Assembly: GCF_014652535.1 (NCBI RefSeq)
Contig: NZ_BMYZ01000001.1
Span: 1,922,001-1,986,000 of the forward strand
Direction of reading: 5' to 3'
DNA length: 64,000 nucleotides
From: Cellvibrio zantedeschiae
GTDB lineage: Bacteria; Pseudomonadota; Gammaproteobacteria; Pseudomonadales; Cellvibrionaceae
Shown here: positions 46,445-57,221 of the stretch, piece by piece
Layout of the letters: each line of letters opens with the position of its first letter
How positions within the stretch are numbered: position 1 is the stretch's first letter
Made by a program: the position numbers and the translations under genes
Notes under the pieces: model-generated
What the model saw: the letters and a program-made list of their open reading frames with translations, nothing else
Told to the model about the DNA's origin: nothing
Databases searched by the model: none

Positions 46445-47259
46445 TGGTAAACACTAAGCCAACTGAACCCAGCACTTTAAGTATTAGTTGCGTTGTTTAC
46501 GATACTGATTACGATATTCTTGCGACTACAATTGAATCTTTAAATATCGCATTAGAAATTGCCAAGCAATACGGTAGCCTGAAAGATTACAAATTCTCCC
46601 TTATCAACAATCAATCTTTTATACCGGATTTTTTCAAGCACGCAGTTGAACTCGCAAAACTCAAATTAAAAGATGTCGAGATTATTAGTGGCCATGGAAA
46701 TATTGGATACGGCAGAGCCAATAATTTAACCATTCATAAGACCGATTCCAACTTTCATTTAATTTTAAACCCTGATGTCAAATTAGATTCTTTAGCAATT
46801 CATGAAGGACTCAATTTTTTAAAGAATAACGAAGACGTGGGTTTAGTCGCGCCTAACGCATTAAATGAAAATGGTGTGCCAGAGTACCTTTGCAAACGTA
46901 TGCCTAGCCCCTTAGTTATCTTCCTTCGCGGGATAAATAATAAGCTGCTGAACCGAATTTTTAAGCGAAGCCTGGATTGGTATACTTATAAAGATAAGCT
47001 ACCTGCGGACAAACCTTTGTCTATAGAGCTTGCCAGCGGTTGTTTTATGCTATGCAGAACTGAAACATTGAAAAAAATAGGTGGATTTTCACCTGAATAT
47101 TTTCTCTATTTTGAAGACTTCGATTTATCGAGAAGAATTGCGAAGAAAGTTTTTCTGCCATCCATGCAGATCACTCACCTTGGGGGAAAAGCAGCAACAA
47201 AGGGTTGGAAACATATTAAATTGTTTCTCAGGTCTTATTTTATTTTTTTAAAAGGATAG
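46444..47259 (+). CDS. Family 2 glycosyltransferase (rhamnosyltransferase-like)
   Basis: A 271-residue GT-A glycosyltransferase. Features are the nucleotide-sugar region SLINNQSF, NIGYGRANNL, the DxD-type motif in LILNPDVKL, ELASGCFMLCRTETLKKIGG and YFEDFDLSRRIAK, characteristic of WbbL-like rhamnosyl- or related transferases. Its start overlaps the wbpM stop (TAATG). It is the last gene of the operon and converges on ihfB with a 59-bp gap. Base composition is AT-richer than the housekeeping neighbours, as often in glycan loci. Confidence 0.85.
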   Translation: MVNTKPTEPSTLSISCVVYDTDYDILATTIESLNIALEIAKQYGSLKDYKFSLINNQSFIPDFFKHAVELAKLKLKDVEIISGHGNIGYGRANNLTIHKTDSNFHLILNPDVKLDSLAIHEGLNFLKNNEDVGLVAPNALNENGVPEYLCKRMPSPLVIFLRGINNKLLNRIFKRSLDWYTYKDKLPADKPLSIELASGCFMLCRTETLKKIGGFSPEYFLYFEDFDLSRRIAKKVFLPSMQITHLGGKAATKGWKHIKLFLRSYFIFLKG

Positions 47260-47318
47260 CTGATTAGTTTCAGGCAAGGTCGATAAAACTGAGTTTACCG
47301 TCAAACAACCGCCTAAAA

Positions 47319-47612
47319 TTAATTTGCCTGGATACTTTCATTAACCCGATCACGCATTTCTTTACCGGGTTTAAAATGAGGGACGTATTTACCCTCAAGA
47401 GTCACCGACTCTCCGGTCTTGGGATTGCGTCCAGTACGCGGAGCACGATAATGCAAGGAGAAGCTCCCGAATCCGCGTATTTCGATACGCTCACCTGTCG
47501 CCAGAATATCTGACATATAATCGAGCAGAAGCTTAACCGCAAGCTCCACATCTTTTACAGGCAATTGGTTTTGTTTTTCGGAAATGTATTCAATAAGTTC
47601 AGATTTTGTCAT
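47319..47612 (-). CDS. ihfB: Integration host factor beta subunit
   Basis: IhfB (97 aa) pairs with IhfA to bend DNA at specific sites. It begins [20 protein letters not shown] and has [20 protein letters not shown] with the intercalating Pro in [23 protein letters not shown] ends the arm. It follows rpsA as in Escherichia coli and Pseudomonas. IHF assists sigma-54 promoters, which occur here in the flagellar cluster. Confidence 0.96.
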   Translation of the reverse strand: MTKSELIEYISEKQNQLPVKDVELAVKLLLDYMSDILATGERIEIRGFGSFSLHYRAPRTGRNPKTGESVTLEGKYVPHFKPGKEMRDRVNESIQAN

Positions 47613-47803
47613 GACCTACACTCATACTCTGGGCTAGATAGTGGCAAGCAAAATTTGCTGCAATCCTTTTCCAATTAAATTGAAAAACAGTAGAACTCAA
47701 GATGCAGTGTTTAAAACGCTATAAACTCTTTATTCAATAAACTTCACGTTCAAACTTAATAAGTACAGAGTTTACACGGGTTTAAAAACTGAGCAGTGAA
47801 AAC

Positions 47804-47834
47804 AACAACGGCTAGAACAAGTCTAGCCGTTGTT
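47804..47834 (-). terminator. Terminator after rpsA
   Basis: AACAACGGCTAGA, loop ACAAG, TCTAGCCGTTGTT is a perfect 13-bp stem directly after rpsA. On the minus strand it is followed by GTTTTC, so it separates rpsA from ihfB transcription or attenuates it. Confidence 0.8.
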
Positions 47835-47841
47835 TGCAAAA

Positions 47842-49530
47842 TTACTCTTTATTTTGCATTTGCGCTTTGATCAAGTCGCCCAAGGTTGTAGCTGGAGCTG
47901 CTTGTTCAGTTTGTTTGGTGCTGTGCTCTTTCAATGCTGATTTTTCTTCTTCAACATCTTTAGACTTCACAGACAAGCTGATACCACGATTTTTGCGGTC
48001 TACTGCAATGATCTTGGCTTCAACTTCGTCGCCCACTTTCAACAAGTTGCGTGCATCTTCAACCTTCTCACGGCTCAATTCAGAAGCCTTCAATACTGCT
48101 TCTACATCTGGAGCCAAAGTGATAGTTGCAGCTTTAGCTTCTACTTCCTTAACGATACCTTTAACAACAGCACCTTTGTCATTTACAGAAACATATTCTG
48201 AGAATGGATCAGCTTCAAGCTGTTTGATACCTAAAGAAATACGCTCACGCTCTGGGTCGATTGCCAATACAACGGTTTCCAACTCATCGCCTTTCTTGTA
48301 CTTACGAACGGCTTCTTCACCAGCTTCGTGCCAAGAGATATCAGACAAGTGAACCAAACCGTCAATACCACCGTCCAGACCAATGAAGATACCGAAGTCA
48401 GTGATTGATTTGATTTTACCGCTGATCTTGTCGCCTTTAGCGCAAGTGCGAGCAAATGCATCCCATGGATTTTCCTGGCATTGTTTCAAGCCGAGAGAGA
48501 TACGACGACGCTCTTCGTCAATATCCAATACCATAACTTCAATTTCGTCGCCCAACTGAACAACTTTTGAAGGATGAATATTTTTGTTGGTCCAATCCAT
48601 TTCAGAAACGTGGATCAAGCCTTCTACGCCCTCTTCCAACTCAGCGAAACAGCCGTAGTCAGTCAAGTTGGTGACCTTCGCTTTAACACGAGCACCTTCT
48701 GGGTAACGCTTGGTGATTTGAATCCATGGATCTTCACCGAGTTGTTTCAAGCCCAAAGATACACGGTTACGATCGCGATCAAACTTCAATACTTTAACGT
48801 CGATCTCTTGACCAACTTCTACGATCTCACCTGGGTGCTTGATACGCTTCCAAGCCATGTCGGTGATGTGCAACAAGCCATCTACACCGCCCAAATCAAC
48901 GAATGCGCCGTAGTCGGTAAGGTTTTTAACGATACCTTTAACAGCTTGACCTTCTTGCAAGGTAGCCAACAATTCATCACGCTCAGCAGAGTTGGTTTGT
49001 TCCAACACAGCACGACGAGAAACAACGACGTTGTTACGCTTTTGGTCCAACTTGATAACTTTAAACTCAAGCTCTTTACCTTCCAGGTGAGCGGTATCGC
49101 GCACTGGACGAACGTCTACCAAAGAACCTGGCAAGAACGCACGGATGCTAGCAACGTCAACGGTGAAACCACCTTTAACTTTACCGTTGATAACACCTTT
49201 AATAACTTCTTCTGCAACGTGTGCAGCTTCAAGCACTTTCCAGGCTTCTGAACGCTTGGCTTTTTCACGAGACAGTTTGGTTTCACCGAAACCGTCTTCT
49301 ACGCTTTCCAGCGCTACTTGTACTTCGTCACCGATTTGGAGATTCAACTCACCCAATTCGTTACGGAATTGTTCTGCAGGGATTACACCCTCTGATTTCA
49401 GGCCGGCGTGAACAGTCACCCAGTCCTTGTCGATATCGATAACTACACCAGTTACGATGGTGCCCGGCACCATATCAACGGTCTTTAAACTCTCTTCAAA
49501 TAACTCAGCAAAACTTTCAGTCATACTCAT
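47842..49530 (-). CDS. rpsA: 30S ribosomal protein S1
   Basis: S1 (562 aa) has six S1/OB repeats that bind mRNA upstream of the start codon. Repeats are visible from [20 protein letters not shown] onward, with [40 protein letters not shown] and [20 protein letters not shown]. The first ATG (49530) has AGAAGG at 7-base spacing; the second at 49524 gives the Escherichia coli-like start [14 protein letters not shown] 251-bp upstream gap should contain the promoter and the S1 autoregulatory leader. Confidence 0.97.
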   Translation of the reverse strand: MSMTESFAELFEESLKTVDMVPGTIVTGVVIDIDKDWVTVHAGLKSEGVIPAEQFRNELGELNLQIGDEVQVALESVEDGFGETKLSREKAKRSEAWKVLEAAHVAEEVIKGVINGKVKGGFTVDVASIRAFLPGSLVDVRPVRDTAHLEGKELEFKVIKLDQKRNNVVVSRRAVLEQTNSAERDELLATLQEGQAVKGIVKNLTDYGAFVDLGGVDGLLHITDMAWKRIKHPGEIVEVGQEIDVKVLKFDRDRNRVSLGLKQLGEDPWIQITKRYPEGARVKAKVTNLTDYGCFAELEEGVEGLIHVSEMDWTNKNIHPSKVVQLGDEIEVMVLDIDEERRRISLGLKQCQENPWDAFARTCAKGDKISGKIKSITDFGIFIGLDGGIDGLVHLSDISWHEAGEEAVRKYKKGDELETVVLAIDPERERISLGIKQLEADPFSEYVSVNDKGAVVKGIVKEVEAKAATITLAPDVEAVLKASELSREKVEDARNLLKVGDEVEAKIIAVDRKNRGISLSVKSKDVEEEKSALKEHSTKQTEQAAPATTLGDLIKAQMQNKE

Positions 49531-49741
49531 GGTGATACCTTCTAAGGGACATAGACTAGCTATGCCATCCCGCGAGCCAGTAAGCGGGTCAAATTAATAG
49601 GAGCGAAGGCTTCCTCTGGCAGGATGCTAGCCCTCTACCACTCAAAAATCAGATAGACTTTTCAGCAGGTGCGGCAGGCTAACAGAATCAGCCTTATAGA
49701 TCAAGAAGTTAGCAGAGGTTTAGGCGGGATTTTTGATATGT

Positions 49742-49773
49742 AGCGGGCGCAAGCTTTATGCTTAGCGCCCGCT
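49742..49773 (-). terminator. Hairpin after ugd
   Basis: AGCGGGCGCAAGC and GCTTAGCGCCCGCT form a 13-bp GC-rich stem with one bulged base and loop TTTAT, starting 8 bases past the ugd stop on the minus strand. A continuous U-tract is missing, so readthrough into rpsA is possible. Confidence 0.65.
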
Positions 49774-49781
49774 CTAACTAG

Positions 49782-51125
49782 CTACTGGTATTGCGTAACA
49801 CTTTTACCACGGCCCACTGCGTAATAATCAAAACCATATTCCAACATACGCTCAGGCTCATATAAATTACGGCCATCAAACACCACAGGATTTAACAGGG
49901 TGCTTTTGATGAGCTCGAAATTAGGTGCGCGGAAGGTCTTCCATTCAGTGCAAATAATCAAAGCGTCTGCTTTTTCAAGGGCAGCCTCTTTGGTGCCTAC
50001 CAATTTCAAATCTTCCCGCAACCCGTAAATATGCTGCGTTTCATCCATAGCAACAGGGTCGTAAGCCTGAACCTTTGCACCTGCCGCCCATAGAGCCTCG
50101 ATCAAAACACGACTTGGCGCTTCCCGCATATCGTCAGTGTTGGGTTTGAATGCCAAACCCCATAAGGCGAAAGTTTTGCCTTTGAGATTGCCGCCAAAAT
50201 GCTTGGTAACATAAGTATACAACTTACTCTTTTGGATGTGATTGACGCGATCGACCGCTTCCATAAGGCTCGCTTGGTAATCAACATTTTTAGCGATATT
50301 GATTATCGCTTTCACGTCTTTCGGGAAACACGAGCCACCATAACCACAACCAGGATAGATGAATTGGTAACCAATCCTCGGGTCCGCCCCTATACCATTG
50401 CGGACTTGCTCGATATCCGCACCCAATTTTTCCGCGAGATTTGCCATTTCATTAATGAAGCTAATTTTGGTCGCCAGCATGGCGTTTGCGGCATATTTGG
50501 TTAACTCAGCCGAACGCACATCCATAAAAATCATACGATCATGGCTACGATTGAATGGAGCATAGAGTTCACGCAACAGCTTTTCCGCGCGCTCACTATT
50601 TGTACCCACTACAATGCGATCAGGCTTCATAAAGTCATTGATTGCCGCACCTTCTTTTAAAAACTCAGGATTGGAAACCACATCAAAAGGGACATCAACA
50701 CCACGCGCGTTGAGTTCCCCAAGCAATGCTTCAGATACTTTTTCTGCAGTGCCAATAGGTACGGTAGACTTATTCACAACGGCTTTGTAACCATTCATGC
50801 GCTGACCAATGGTTTTGGCCACCGCGACAACATATTGCAAATCTGCGGAACCATCCTCGCCTGAAGGTGTACCTACGGCTATAAATTGCAGCTCACCGTG
50901 ATCAACTGCCTCGTCCATATTGGTCGTAAAATTCAGCAATCCATTTTGTACAGCTTGTTTAACAATAGGCTCAAGACCTGGTTCAAAAATAGGAATAATC
51001 CCATTTTTCAAATTATCGACCTTTTTCTGGTCGACATCGACACAAAGAACATCATGCCCCACGTCCGCCAAACAAGTTCCTGTTACCAGACCAACATAAC
51101 CAGTACCAAATACTGTTACTTTCAT
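49782..51125 (-). CDS. ugd: UDP-glucose 6-dehydrogenase
   Basis: Ugd (447 aa) oxidises UDP-glucose to UDP-glucuronate. It shows the NAD loop [20 protein letters not shown], the catalytic Cys in [13 protein letters not shown], and the C-terminal domain motif [18 protein letters not shown]. It is downstream of manC in the sugar-nucleotide block and uses the product of galU. Confidence 0.95.
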   Translation of the reverse strand: MKVTVFGTGYVGLVTGTCLADVGHDVLCVDVDQKKVDNLKNGIIPIFEPGLEPIVKQAVQNGLLNFTTNMDEAVDHGELQFIAVGTPSGEDGSADLQYVVAVAKTIGQRMNGYKAVVNKSTVPIGTAEKVSEALLGELNARGVDVPFDVVSNPEFLKEGAAINDFMKPDRIVVGTNSERAEKLLRELYAPFNRSHDRMIFMDVRSAELTKYAANAMLATKISFINEMANLAEKLGADIEQVRNGIGADPRIGYQFIYPGCGYGGSCFPKDVKAIINIAKNVDYQASLMEAVDRVNHIQKSKLYTYVTKHFGGNLKGKTFALWGLAFKPNTDDMREAPSRVLIEALWAAGAKVQAYDPVAMDETQHIYGLREDLKLVGTKEAALEKADALIICTEWKTFRAPNFELIKSTLLNPVVFDGRNLYEPERMLEYGFDYYAVGRGKSVTQYQ

Positions 51126-51176
51126 TTGCTCACTCCCTATATCAACATAAAATCATGCGATAGTTGGCACCAATTA

Positions 51177-52592
51177 TTAGGAGCGACCATAACTATCCTC
51201 GTAACGAATCACGTCATCATCTTCAAGATAAGGACCTGATTGAACCTCGACAATTTCTAACGGTATCTTCCCAGGATTACTGAGCCTGTGTTTTGTCCCC
51301 ACAGGAATGTAAGTGGATTCATTTTCGGACAAAAGCATAACTTCATCATTTTTCTGCACCAGCGCCGTACCCTTCACTACAATCCAGTGCTCAGCACGAT
51401 GATGATGCACTTGCAAAGACAAGCTTGCGCCAGGTTTTACACGAATTCGATTTACTTGATAGCGATCACCATCATCAATTGCGTCGTAGCAACCCCAAGG
51501 GCGAAAAATTTCGCGATGTTGCAGATGCTCTTTGCGCGCCTGATTTTCAATTTGCGAAATAATCGCTTTCACCTCTTGAGCTTTAGACTTGTCAGCAACA
51601 AGAACGGCGTCCGGCGTATTGATGATCATCAAATTATTCACGCCTAATGTCGCCACTAATTTATGCTGCGAAAAAACCAAAGTGTTAGTTGAGCCAACAT
51701 CAATACTATCGCCAATAAAACTATTGCCCGTTAAGTCTTTTTGCGACACATCCCAAAATGACTTCCAATCGCCTACATCGCTCCAACCTGCATTTAGAGG
51801 AACGCAAACAACGTTGCTGCTTTTTTCCATCAACGCGTAGTCAACAGAAATATTAGGTGCTTTTGCAAACGACTCTTTATCAACGCGAATAAAATCCAAA
51901 TCGCGAACAGCATTGCCTCTCGCTTGTTCTGCTGTTGCAACAACATCTGGACTATGCTTTTGCAATTCATTAAGAAACACATCTGTTTTAAAAACAAACA
52001 TGCCGCTGTTCCAATAATAACAACCAGCATCCAAATAACTTTGTGCTGTTTCTAAATTTGGTTTTTCAACAAACTGCTCAACTTTGAATTCTTTTTCTGA
52101 ATCTCCAGAGCTTTTGTCGGTTTTTATGTAACCGTACCCTGTTTCAGGATGCGTTGGATGCACACCGAAAGTGACCAAATGATTTTTTGATGCGGCATCA
52201 GCAGCAACCTTAACGACCCGGCGAAACTCTTCCACATCGCGAATCATGTGATCAGCAGACAACACCAATAAGGTTGATTCTGGTTGCGTTTCTTTAGCAT
52301 GCAACGCGGCGAGCGCAAGCGCAGGCGCTGTATTACGCGCAAGCGGCTCAAGAATAATGGCACTGTCCGATAAACCAATTTCATTTAATTGTTCTGCCAC
52401 CATAAAACGGTGCTCAACATTGCACACTACTATAGGCGAACCTAAATCGGGCAACCCAGTTAAGCGCAAAATAGTTTGCTGCAACATGGTTTTGTCGCCA
52501 AACAATTTCAACAATTGCTTTGGATAATGTTGGCGAGACAGGGGCCACAAGCGAGAGCCAGAACCACCGGCCAAAACGACGGGAACAATCAT
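51177..52592 (-). CDS. manC: Mannose-1-phosphate guanylyltransferase / mannose-6-phosphate isomerase
   Basis: A bifunctional 471-residue type-II enzyme of the AlgA/ManC family that makes GDP-mannose. The pyrophosphorylase signature is VVLAGGSGSRLWPLSRQHYP, followed by FVEKPNLETAQSYLDAGCYY. The C-terminal cupin domain (about 345-465) has RPWGCYDAIDDGDRYQVNRI and LQVHHHRAEHWIVVKG, with its metal-binding His residues, giving isomerase activity. It is 66 bp from galU. Confidence 0.93.
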   Translation of the reverse strand: MIVPVVLAGGSGSRLWPLSRQHYPKQLLKLFGDKTMLQQTILRLTGLPDLGSPIVVCNVEHRFMVAEQLNEIGLSDSAIILEPLARNTAPALALAALHAKETQPESTLLVLSADHMIRDVEEFRRVVKVAADAASKNHLVTFGVHPTHPETGYGYIKTDKSSGDSEKEFKVEQFVEKPNLETAQSYLDAGCYYWNSGMFVFKTDVFLNELQKHSPDVVATAEQARGNAVRDLDFIRVDKESFAKAPNISVDYALMEKSSNVVCVPLNAGWSDVGDWKSFWDVSQKDLTGNSFIGDSIDVGSTNTLVFSQHKLVATLGVNNLMIINTPDAVLVADKSKAQEVKAIISQIENQARKEHLQHREIFRPWGCYDAIDDGDRYQVNRIRVKPGASLSLQVHHHRAEHWIVVKGTALVQKNDEVMLLSENESTYIPVGTKHRLSNPGKIPLEIVEVQSGPYLEDDDVIRYEDSYGRS

Positions 52593-52658
52593 AATCTTCT
52601 CCGGGATTTAACTTGCTGCGCGAAAATTCCTTTCCGCGCAGAAGACGTCAACGCACAA

Positions 52659-53552
52659 CTATTTTGCAAATTGATCTTTCAGGAAAGCTTCAAAATCTGC
52701 ACCGACACTTGAGTGACGAATACCATAAATTACATTTGCCTGCAGGTAACCTAACTTGGTACCGCAGTCATGGCTACGACCAATTAACTGATAAGCCTCT
52801 ATAGTTTCCAAACCAAGAAGCGCATCCAAAGCATCCGTTAATTGGATTTCGCCACCAGCACCTGGCTGGGTAGTCGCTAATAACTCCCACACTTTTTTAG
52901 ACAAAGCGTAACGACCAACGATGGCCATGTTTGAAGGAGCCTCATCAACAGGTGGTTTCTCAACCATTGCCTTGATGGGTGCTGTTTTACCTTCTGGAAT
53001 ATCGACACCTGAGCAATCAACTACACCGTATTTGTCTACTTGATCATGTGGTACTTCTTCCACAAGAATTTGGCTGTGACCAGTTTCCTGAAAGCGTTTT
53101 ACCATACCTGCCAAGTTATCTTGCTTGAGATTACACTCGACGTTATCAACCAATACATCCGGTAAAAGCACAACAAAAGGTTCATCGCCCACAACTGGTT
53201 TTGCAGCAAGAATGGCGTGCCCCAAACCTTTTGCTTCAGCTTGGCGAACTGAAATTACCGTTAAACCTCTTGGCGTGATTGAACGCACTTCTTCCAACAA
53301 AGAACGCTTCAAGCGTGATTCCAATTGTGCTTCCAACTCAAAGCTGGTATCGAAATGGTTTTCGATAGCATTTTTACTGGCGTGTGTTACCAAAACAATT
53401 TCCTTAATGCCCGCAGCAGCAGCTTCTTCGATTACATATTGAATTAACGGCTTATCAACTACTGGCAGCATTTCTTTAGGAATCGCTTTGGTAGCAGGCA
53501 ACATACGTGTACCCAAACCAGCAACAGGAATAACAGCTTTTTTAATTTGCAT
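52659..53552 (-). CDS. galU: UTP-glucose-1-phosphate uridylyltransferase
   Basis: GalU (297 aa) makes UDP-glucose. Motifs are [43 protein letters not shown]-like [14 protein letters not shown], and [15 protein letters not shown]. It supplies the substrate of ugd in the same gene block and precursors for lipopolysaccharide. Confidence 0.96.
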   Translation of the reverse strand: MQIKKAVIPVAGLGTRMLPATKAIPKEMLPVVDKPLIQYVIEEAAAAGIKEIVLVTHASKNAIENHFDTSFELEAQLESRLKRSLLEEVRSITPRGLTVISVRQAEAKGLGHAILAAKPVVGDEPFVVLLPDVLVDNVECNLKQDNLAGMVKRFQETGHSQILVEEVPHDQVDKYGVVDCSGVDIPEGKTAPIKAMVEKPPVDEAPSNMAIVGRYALSKKVWELLATTQPGAGGEIQLTDALDALLGLETIEAYQLIGRSHDCGTKLGYLQANVIYGIRHSSVGADFEAFLKDQFAK

Positions 53553-53626
53553 TTTTGTTTCCTAGAATAAAAACAAGGTTTTAATAATTACATAACTAAC
53601 AACGAAATAATTATGCAGAGGTTGAG

Positions 53627-54976
53627 TTACTTCAATAAGGCTAAAATCTCTTCAGTTTTTTCTTTAACCAATTTTTTGTCGCCACGGCTTTCTACATTTA
53701 AACGTACAACCGGTTCAGTATTTGACATACGCAAGTTAAAACGCCACTGCTCGAACTCAAGGCTAATGCCATCGGTTTTGTCGATAACTAAGGCTTGGGG
53801 ACTGTATATGTTAAATACATTTTCAATCGCCGCTTTTGCATCGACAACATGACGATTAATTTCACCTGGTGATGGAAATTTCGCAATGCGATCTTCTAGC
53901 ATTGAGGATAGGGCTTGCTTTTTACGGCACAACAATTCAGCGACCAACAACCATGGGATCATGCCGCTATCACAATAAGCAAAATCACGGAAGTAATGGT
54001 GCGCACTCATTTCGCCACCATAAATCGCATCTTCCAAACGCATACGCTCTTTAATAAACGCGTGGCCTGTTTTGGATTGAATAGCATTACCCTTGCTTTG
54101 TTTAACTATATCCTGGGTATTCCAGGTCAAGCGAGGGTCGTGGATAATGTTTGAGCCCGGACTCTTAAGTAAAAAAGATTCAGCCAAAAGCCCAACAATG
54201 TAATAACCTTCGGTGAATTGCCCCTGCTCGTCAAACAAAAAACAACGGTCGAAATCACCATCCCATGCAATGCCCATATCTGCACCCTGAGCCAATACAG
54301 CCTCACTGGTAACGGGTTGGTTTTCATGCAATAGCGGGTTGGGAATTCCATTTGGAAATGTGCCGTCTGGCTCGTGATGGATTTTAATAAATTCAAATGG
54401 TAAATATTTTTCGATAGCGTCAATGACATGACCAGCTGCACCATTACCTGCATTAACAACTAATTTAAGCGGCGTTAATTGATTTACATCTATGTAGGTC
54501 AATAAATGTTGGATATAAGCATCAAGCGTACTTTGTTCACGATAAGAACCGCGCTTTGAAAAATCTACGGCAGGAAAATTATTTTCTTCTGCCAAACGTT
54601 TGATTTCATTTAAACCCGTGTCGCCACTAATAGGTTGTGAGCCTGCACGAACCATTTTCAGGCCGTTGTAATCAATTGGATTATGACTGGCAGTAACCAC
54701 ACAACCGCCGTCAGTTTTTAAATAGGTTGTAGCAAAATAAATTTCTTCTGTGCCACACATGCCTATGTCAATAACATCGACACCTTCGTCGCGCAAACCA
54801 TTTGCAAATGCAGTTTTTAATTCGTTACTTGTCAAACGAACATCGCCACCAACAACAACCGATTTAGGTTTTAAAAAAATGGCGTAGGCGCGACCAATAC
54901 GATAAACAATATCCCCATTAAGCTCATCACCTAATTTTCCTCGGATATCATAGGCTTTAAAACACGTTAAATTCAT
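53627..54976 (-). CDS. manB: Phosphomannomutase/phosphoglucomutase
   Basis: A 449-residue alpha-D-phosphohexomutase of the ManB/CpsG branch. The N-terminus has [18 protein letters not shown], the phosphoserine loop is [16 protein letters not shown], the metal loop is WDGDFDRCF, and the sugar-specificity loop is [10 protein letters not shown]. It makes mannose-1-phosphate for ManC and possibly glucose-1-phosphate for GalU, completing the sugar-nucleotide set. Confidence 0.92.
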   Translation of the reverse strand: MNLTCFKAYDIRGKLGDELNGDIVYRIGRAYAIFLKPKSVVVGGDVRLTSNELKTAFANGLRDEGVDVIDIGMCGTEEIYFATTYLKTDGGCVVTASHNPIDYNGLKMVRAGSQPISGDTGLNEIKRLAEENNFPAVDFSKRGSYREQSTLDAYIQHLLTYIDVNQLTPLKLVVNAGNGAAGHVIDAIEKYLPFEFIKIHHEPDGTFPNGIPNPLLHENQPVTSEAVLAQGADMGIAWDGDFDRCFLFDEQGQFTEGYYIVGLLAESFLLKSPGSNIIHDPRLTWNTQDIVKQSKGNAIQSKTGHAFIKERMRLEDAIYGGEMSAHHYFRDFAYCDSGMIPWLLVAELLCRKKQALSSMLEDRIAKFPSPGEINRHVVDAKAAIENVFNIYSPQALVIDKTDGISLEFEQWRFNLRMSNTEPVVRLNVESRGDKKLVKEKTEEILALLK

Positions 54977-55074
54977 TTAAATCGTCCTAAATTAAACATC
55001 ATATGTAGTGTGAGCACACAGTTATCCAGCTTTTTATTTATATACTATTTGGATGACAATACTGCGTGCGTTAT

Positions 55075-55743
55075 TTAACGTACATAAGCCAAAATTGCAT
55101 TTAATACCTGTTCAATAGTCAATGAAGTACTATCCAATATCACTGCATCGTCTGCGGGTTTTAATGGCGATGTAGCGCGCTGAGTATCGCGATCATCACG
55201 AGCTTTAATATCCTTAACAAGCTCTTCCATATTTACTGCAACACCTTTTTGTTGCAATTGTTTGAATCGACGCTCTGCCCTCGCCTCTGCGCTAGCCGTC
55301 AAAAATACTTTTACCTGCGCCTGGGGAAATACTGTTGTGCCCATGTCACGCCCATCTGCAACCAAACCCGGTGCCTGAGCAAAATCTTTCTGTCGCTGCA
55401 ATAACGCAGCCCTAACTTTTGGATAGGCTGCTACTACTGAAGCATTCATACTCACTGCTTCCTGACGAATTGCATCAGTTACATTTTCGCCAGCCAAAAA
55501 GATTTTTGTCGTGTCGCCTGTAACATCAAATTTTACATCAAGCTTGCTAGCCACATCCGCGACTGCTTGCTCATCTTGTAAATTCACATTCAATTTATAT
55601 GCCGACAAGGCAACAAGGCGATATAAGGCGCCACTATCCAACAAATGATAGCCCAACCGCTTTGCAACTAATTGACTAAGCGTGCCTTTACCCGCACCGC
55701 TCGGCCCGTCGATGGTAATAACGACAACGGATTCTGTATTCAA
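55075..55743 (-). CDS. cmk: Cytidylate kinase
   Basis: Cmk (222 aa) phosphorylates CMP and dCMP. The P-loop is ITIDGPSGAGKGTLSQLVAK and the lid region follows VADGRDMGTTVFP. The frame extends to an ATG at 55800, but that would overlap pyrF by 47 bases and precede the fold. I prefer the TTG at 55743, 10 bases past the pyrF stop, with AAGG 8 bases upstream; this gives the normal family length (Escherichia coli 227). In most gammaproteobacteria cmk lies directly before rpsA; here four sugar genes intervene. Confidence 0.88.
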   Translation of the reverse strand: MNTESVVVITIDGPSGAGKGTLSQLVAKRLGYHLLDSGALYRLVALSAYKLNVNLQDEQAVADVASKLDVKFDVTGDTTKIFLAGENVTDAIRQEAVSMNASVVAAYPKVRAALLQRQKDFAQAPGLVADGRDMGTTVFPQAQVKVFLTASAEARAERRFKQLQQKGVAVNMEELVKDIKARDDRDTQRATSPLKPADDAVILDSTSLTIEQVLNAILAYVR

Positions 55744-55753
55744 GAAAAAAACC

Positions 55754-56470
55754 TTAGGAAATGGATTGAATAATGGCTTTGCAAGTGGCAACGGGGTCAT
55801 GGGCCTGAGTGATGGGACGGCCTATAACAAGATAACTACTACCAGCAACAACAGCCGCATGCGGTGTCAAAGTGCGTTTTTGATCATCTGCCGGGCTTGA
55901 GTCAAGACGAATGCCGGGAGTCACCAGACAAAAATCCTCGCCGAACTGACTGCGCAATAGACCTGCTTCACGAGCGGAACAAACAACCCCATCCAAACCA
56001 CAATGTTGCGCCAATTTGGTGAGGCGAAGTACGTGAGCTTCCGGTTCCTCTGCAATGCCAACCGCATGCAGGTCATGAGCCTCCAGGCTGGTCAGCACAG
56101 TAACACCTATAAGAAGCGGTTTATGACCATTATGGTGATGAGCGTGTTTATCAAGCATTTCCCGCGCAGACACCATCATACGCTGCCCGCCAGAGGCATG
56201 GACGTTTACCATCCAAACCCCAAGCTGGGCCGCAGCCTTAACGGCTTTAGCAACTGTATTTGGTATATCGTGAAATTTCAGATCGAGGAAAACATCAAAT
56301 CCTAAGCGCATCAGATATTCCACAACGCGCGGGCCACAGGCAGTAAACAACTCTTTACCCACCTTCAAGCGACAATATTGCGGGGATAGACGCTTTGCCA
56401 TATAAAAACAATCGTCTGCATTATCAAAATCCATCGCCACAATAATACGTGGGCCTTGAATATCTATCAT
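55754..56470 (-). CDS. pyrF: Orotidine-5'-phosphate decarboxylase
   Basis: PyrF (238 aa) forms UMP from OMP. Motifs are IIVAMDFDNADDCFYMAKRL, the catalytic DLKFHDIPNTV, and LVTPGIRLDSSPADDQKR. ATG 56470 is chosen because GAGG lies 6 bases upstream; the 12 extra codons to 56506 overlap a terminator. It is next to cmk, so two pyrimidine enzymes are adjacent. Confidence 0.94.
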   Translation of the reverse strand: MIDIQGPRIIVAMDFDNADDCFYMAKRLSPQYCRLKVGKELFTACGPRVVEYLMRLGFDVFLDLKFHDIPNTVAKAVKAAAQLGVWMVNVHASGGQRMMVSAREMLDKHAHHHNGHKPLLIGVTVLTSLEAHDLHAVGIAEEPEAHVLRLTKLAQHCGLDGVVCSAREAGLLRSQFGEDFCLVTPGIRLDSSPADDQKRTLTPHAAVVAGSSYLVIGRPITQAHDPVATCKAIIQSIS

Positions 56471-56490
56471 GAGGTGCCTCGCTTGAAATG

Positions 56491-56517
56491 AAAAAGCCCG
56501 GATCATGGATCCAGGCT
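56491..56517 (-). terminator. Terminator after the comEA-like gene
   Basis: On the minus strand AGCCTGGATC, loop CAT, GATCCGGGCT gives a 10-bp stem with one G-U pair, then TTTTTC. It ends the comEA-like transcript just upstream of pyrF. Confidence 0.82.
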
Positions 56518-56682
56518 CCCATTAAAACAAACTTCAAACAAATTCGCAGCTCCTTAATGCGTGGTGATGCGAGTCTAGCAAAGTAAGTCTTCGTTTTATT
56601 AGCCAATCGGTTCAAAACCCAATTTTGAAGATTAAAAAACATCCATTAATCTAAAAATCTGAGTTCTGGATTAGCCAATGCA

Positions 56683-57012
56683 CTAAATGCGAATGTTTTT
56701 GCGATTAGCCTCAACAGTTTTCGCACCAATACCTTTTACATCAGCCAACTGATCAACCGTTTTAAATGCGCCATTAGCCTTGCGAAATGCAACTATGGCT
56801 TCCGCCTTTTTTGCGCCCACGCCTTTTAATTTGGTTAAAGCCTGCGCATCAGCAGTATTGATATTAACCGCTTCTTGTGGGGCAACAGCAGCAGGTTTTG
56901 CAGCGGTAGCCGCAGGAGTAACAGTGGCAGGTTTTGCAGGAGCGTCAGCAGCAAAAGAGGCGGATGACAAAGCGAGGAGAGCACAAGCGATAGCGGAAAA
57001 AATAGTTTTCAT
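56683..57012 (-). CDS. ComEA-like helix-hairpin-helix DNA-binding protein
   Basis: A 109-residue exported protein. A signal peptide ends near SSASFAADA; an Ala/Pro/Thr linker follows; the C-terminal part has the double HhH motif VNINTADAQALTKLKGVGAK and VDQLADVKGIGAKTVEANRK. Small ComEA-like proteins bind double-stranded DNA in the periplasm during uptake, and in many Gram-negative species they are single-domain as here. Whether this strain is competent is unknown. Confidence 0.85.
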   Translation of the reverse strand: MKTIFSAIACALLALSSASFAADAPAKPATVTPAATAAKPAAVAPQEAVNINTADAQALTKLKGVGAKKAEAIVAFRKANGAFKTVDQLADVKGIGAKTVEANRKNIRI

Positions 57013-57169
57013 AAAAACACTCCATGTATATAAGTTAGATTTGATTAGCCCGCGACTTCCTTCTGCGAGTGGGTGTAGATTACTGAAATTGAATTTCCCT
57101 TGCTACTGGCAAAATTCGGAGATTATTGTGCGAGATATCTTACACGCCATCGGCATAATTGCACCCAAC

Positions 57170-57199
57170 AAAAAAGCCCCTATCTTCACAGATAGAGGC
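57170..57199 (-). terminator. Terminator after cysN
   Basis: On the minus strand GCCTCTATC, loop TGTGAA, GATAGGGGC (one G-U pair) is followed by TTTTTTG. It lies about 25 bases past the cysN stop. Confidence 0.9.
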
Positions 57200-57221
57200 C
57201 CTTTCAAACAACCAACAATTT

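Noticed and set aside
48574..49251. 225-residue open frame opposite rpsA
   Set aside because: Antisense shadow of a highly biased ribosomal gene; no domain or initiation signal.
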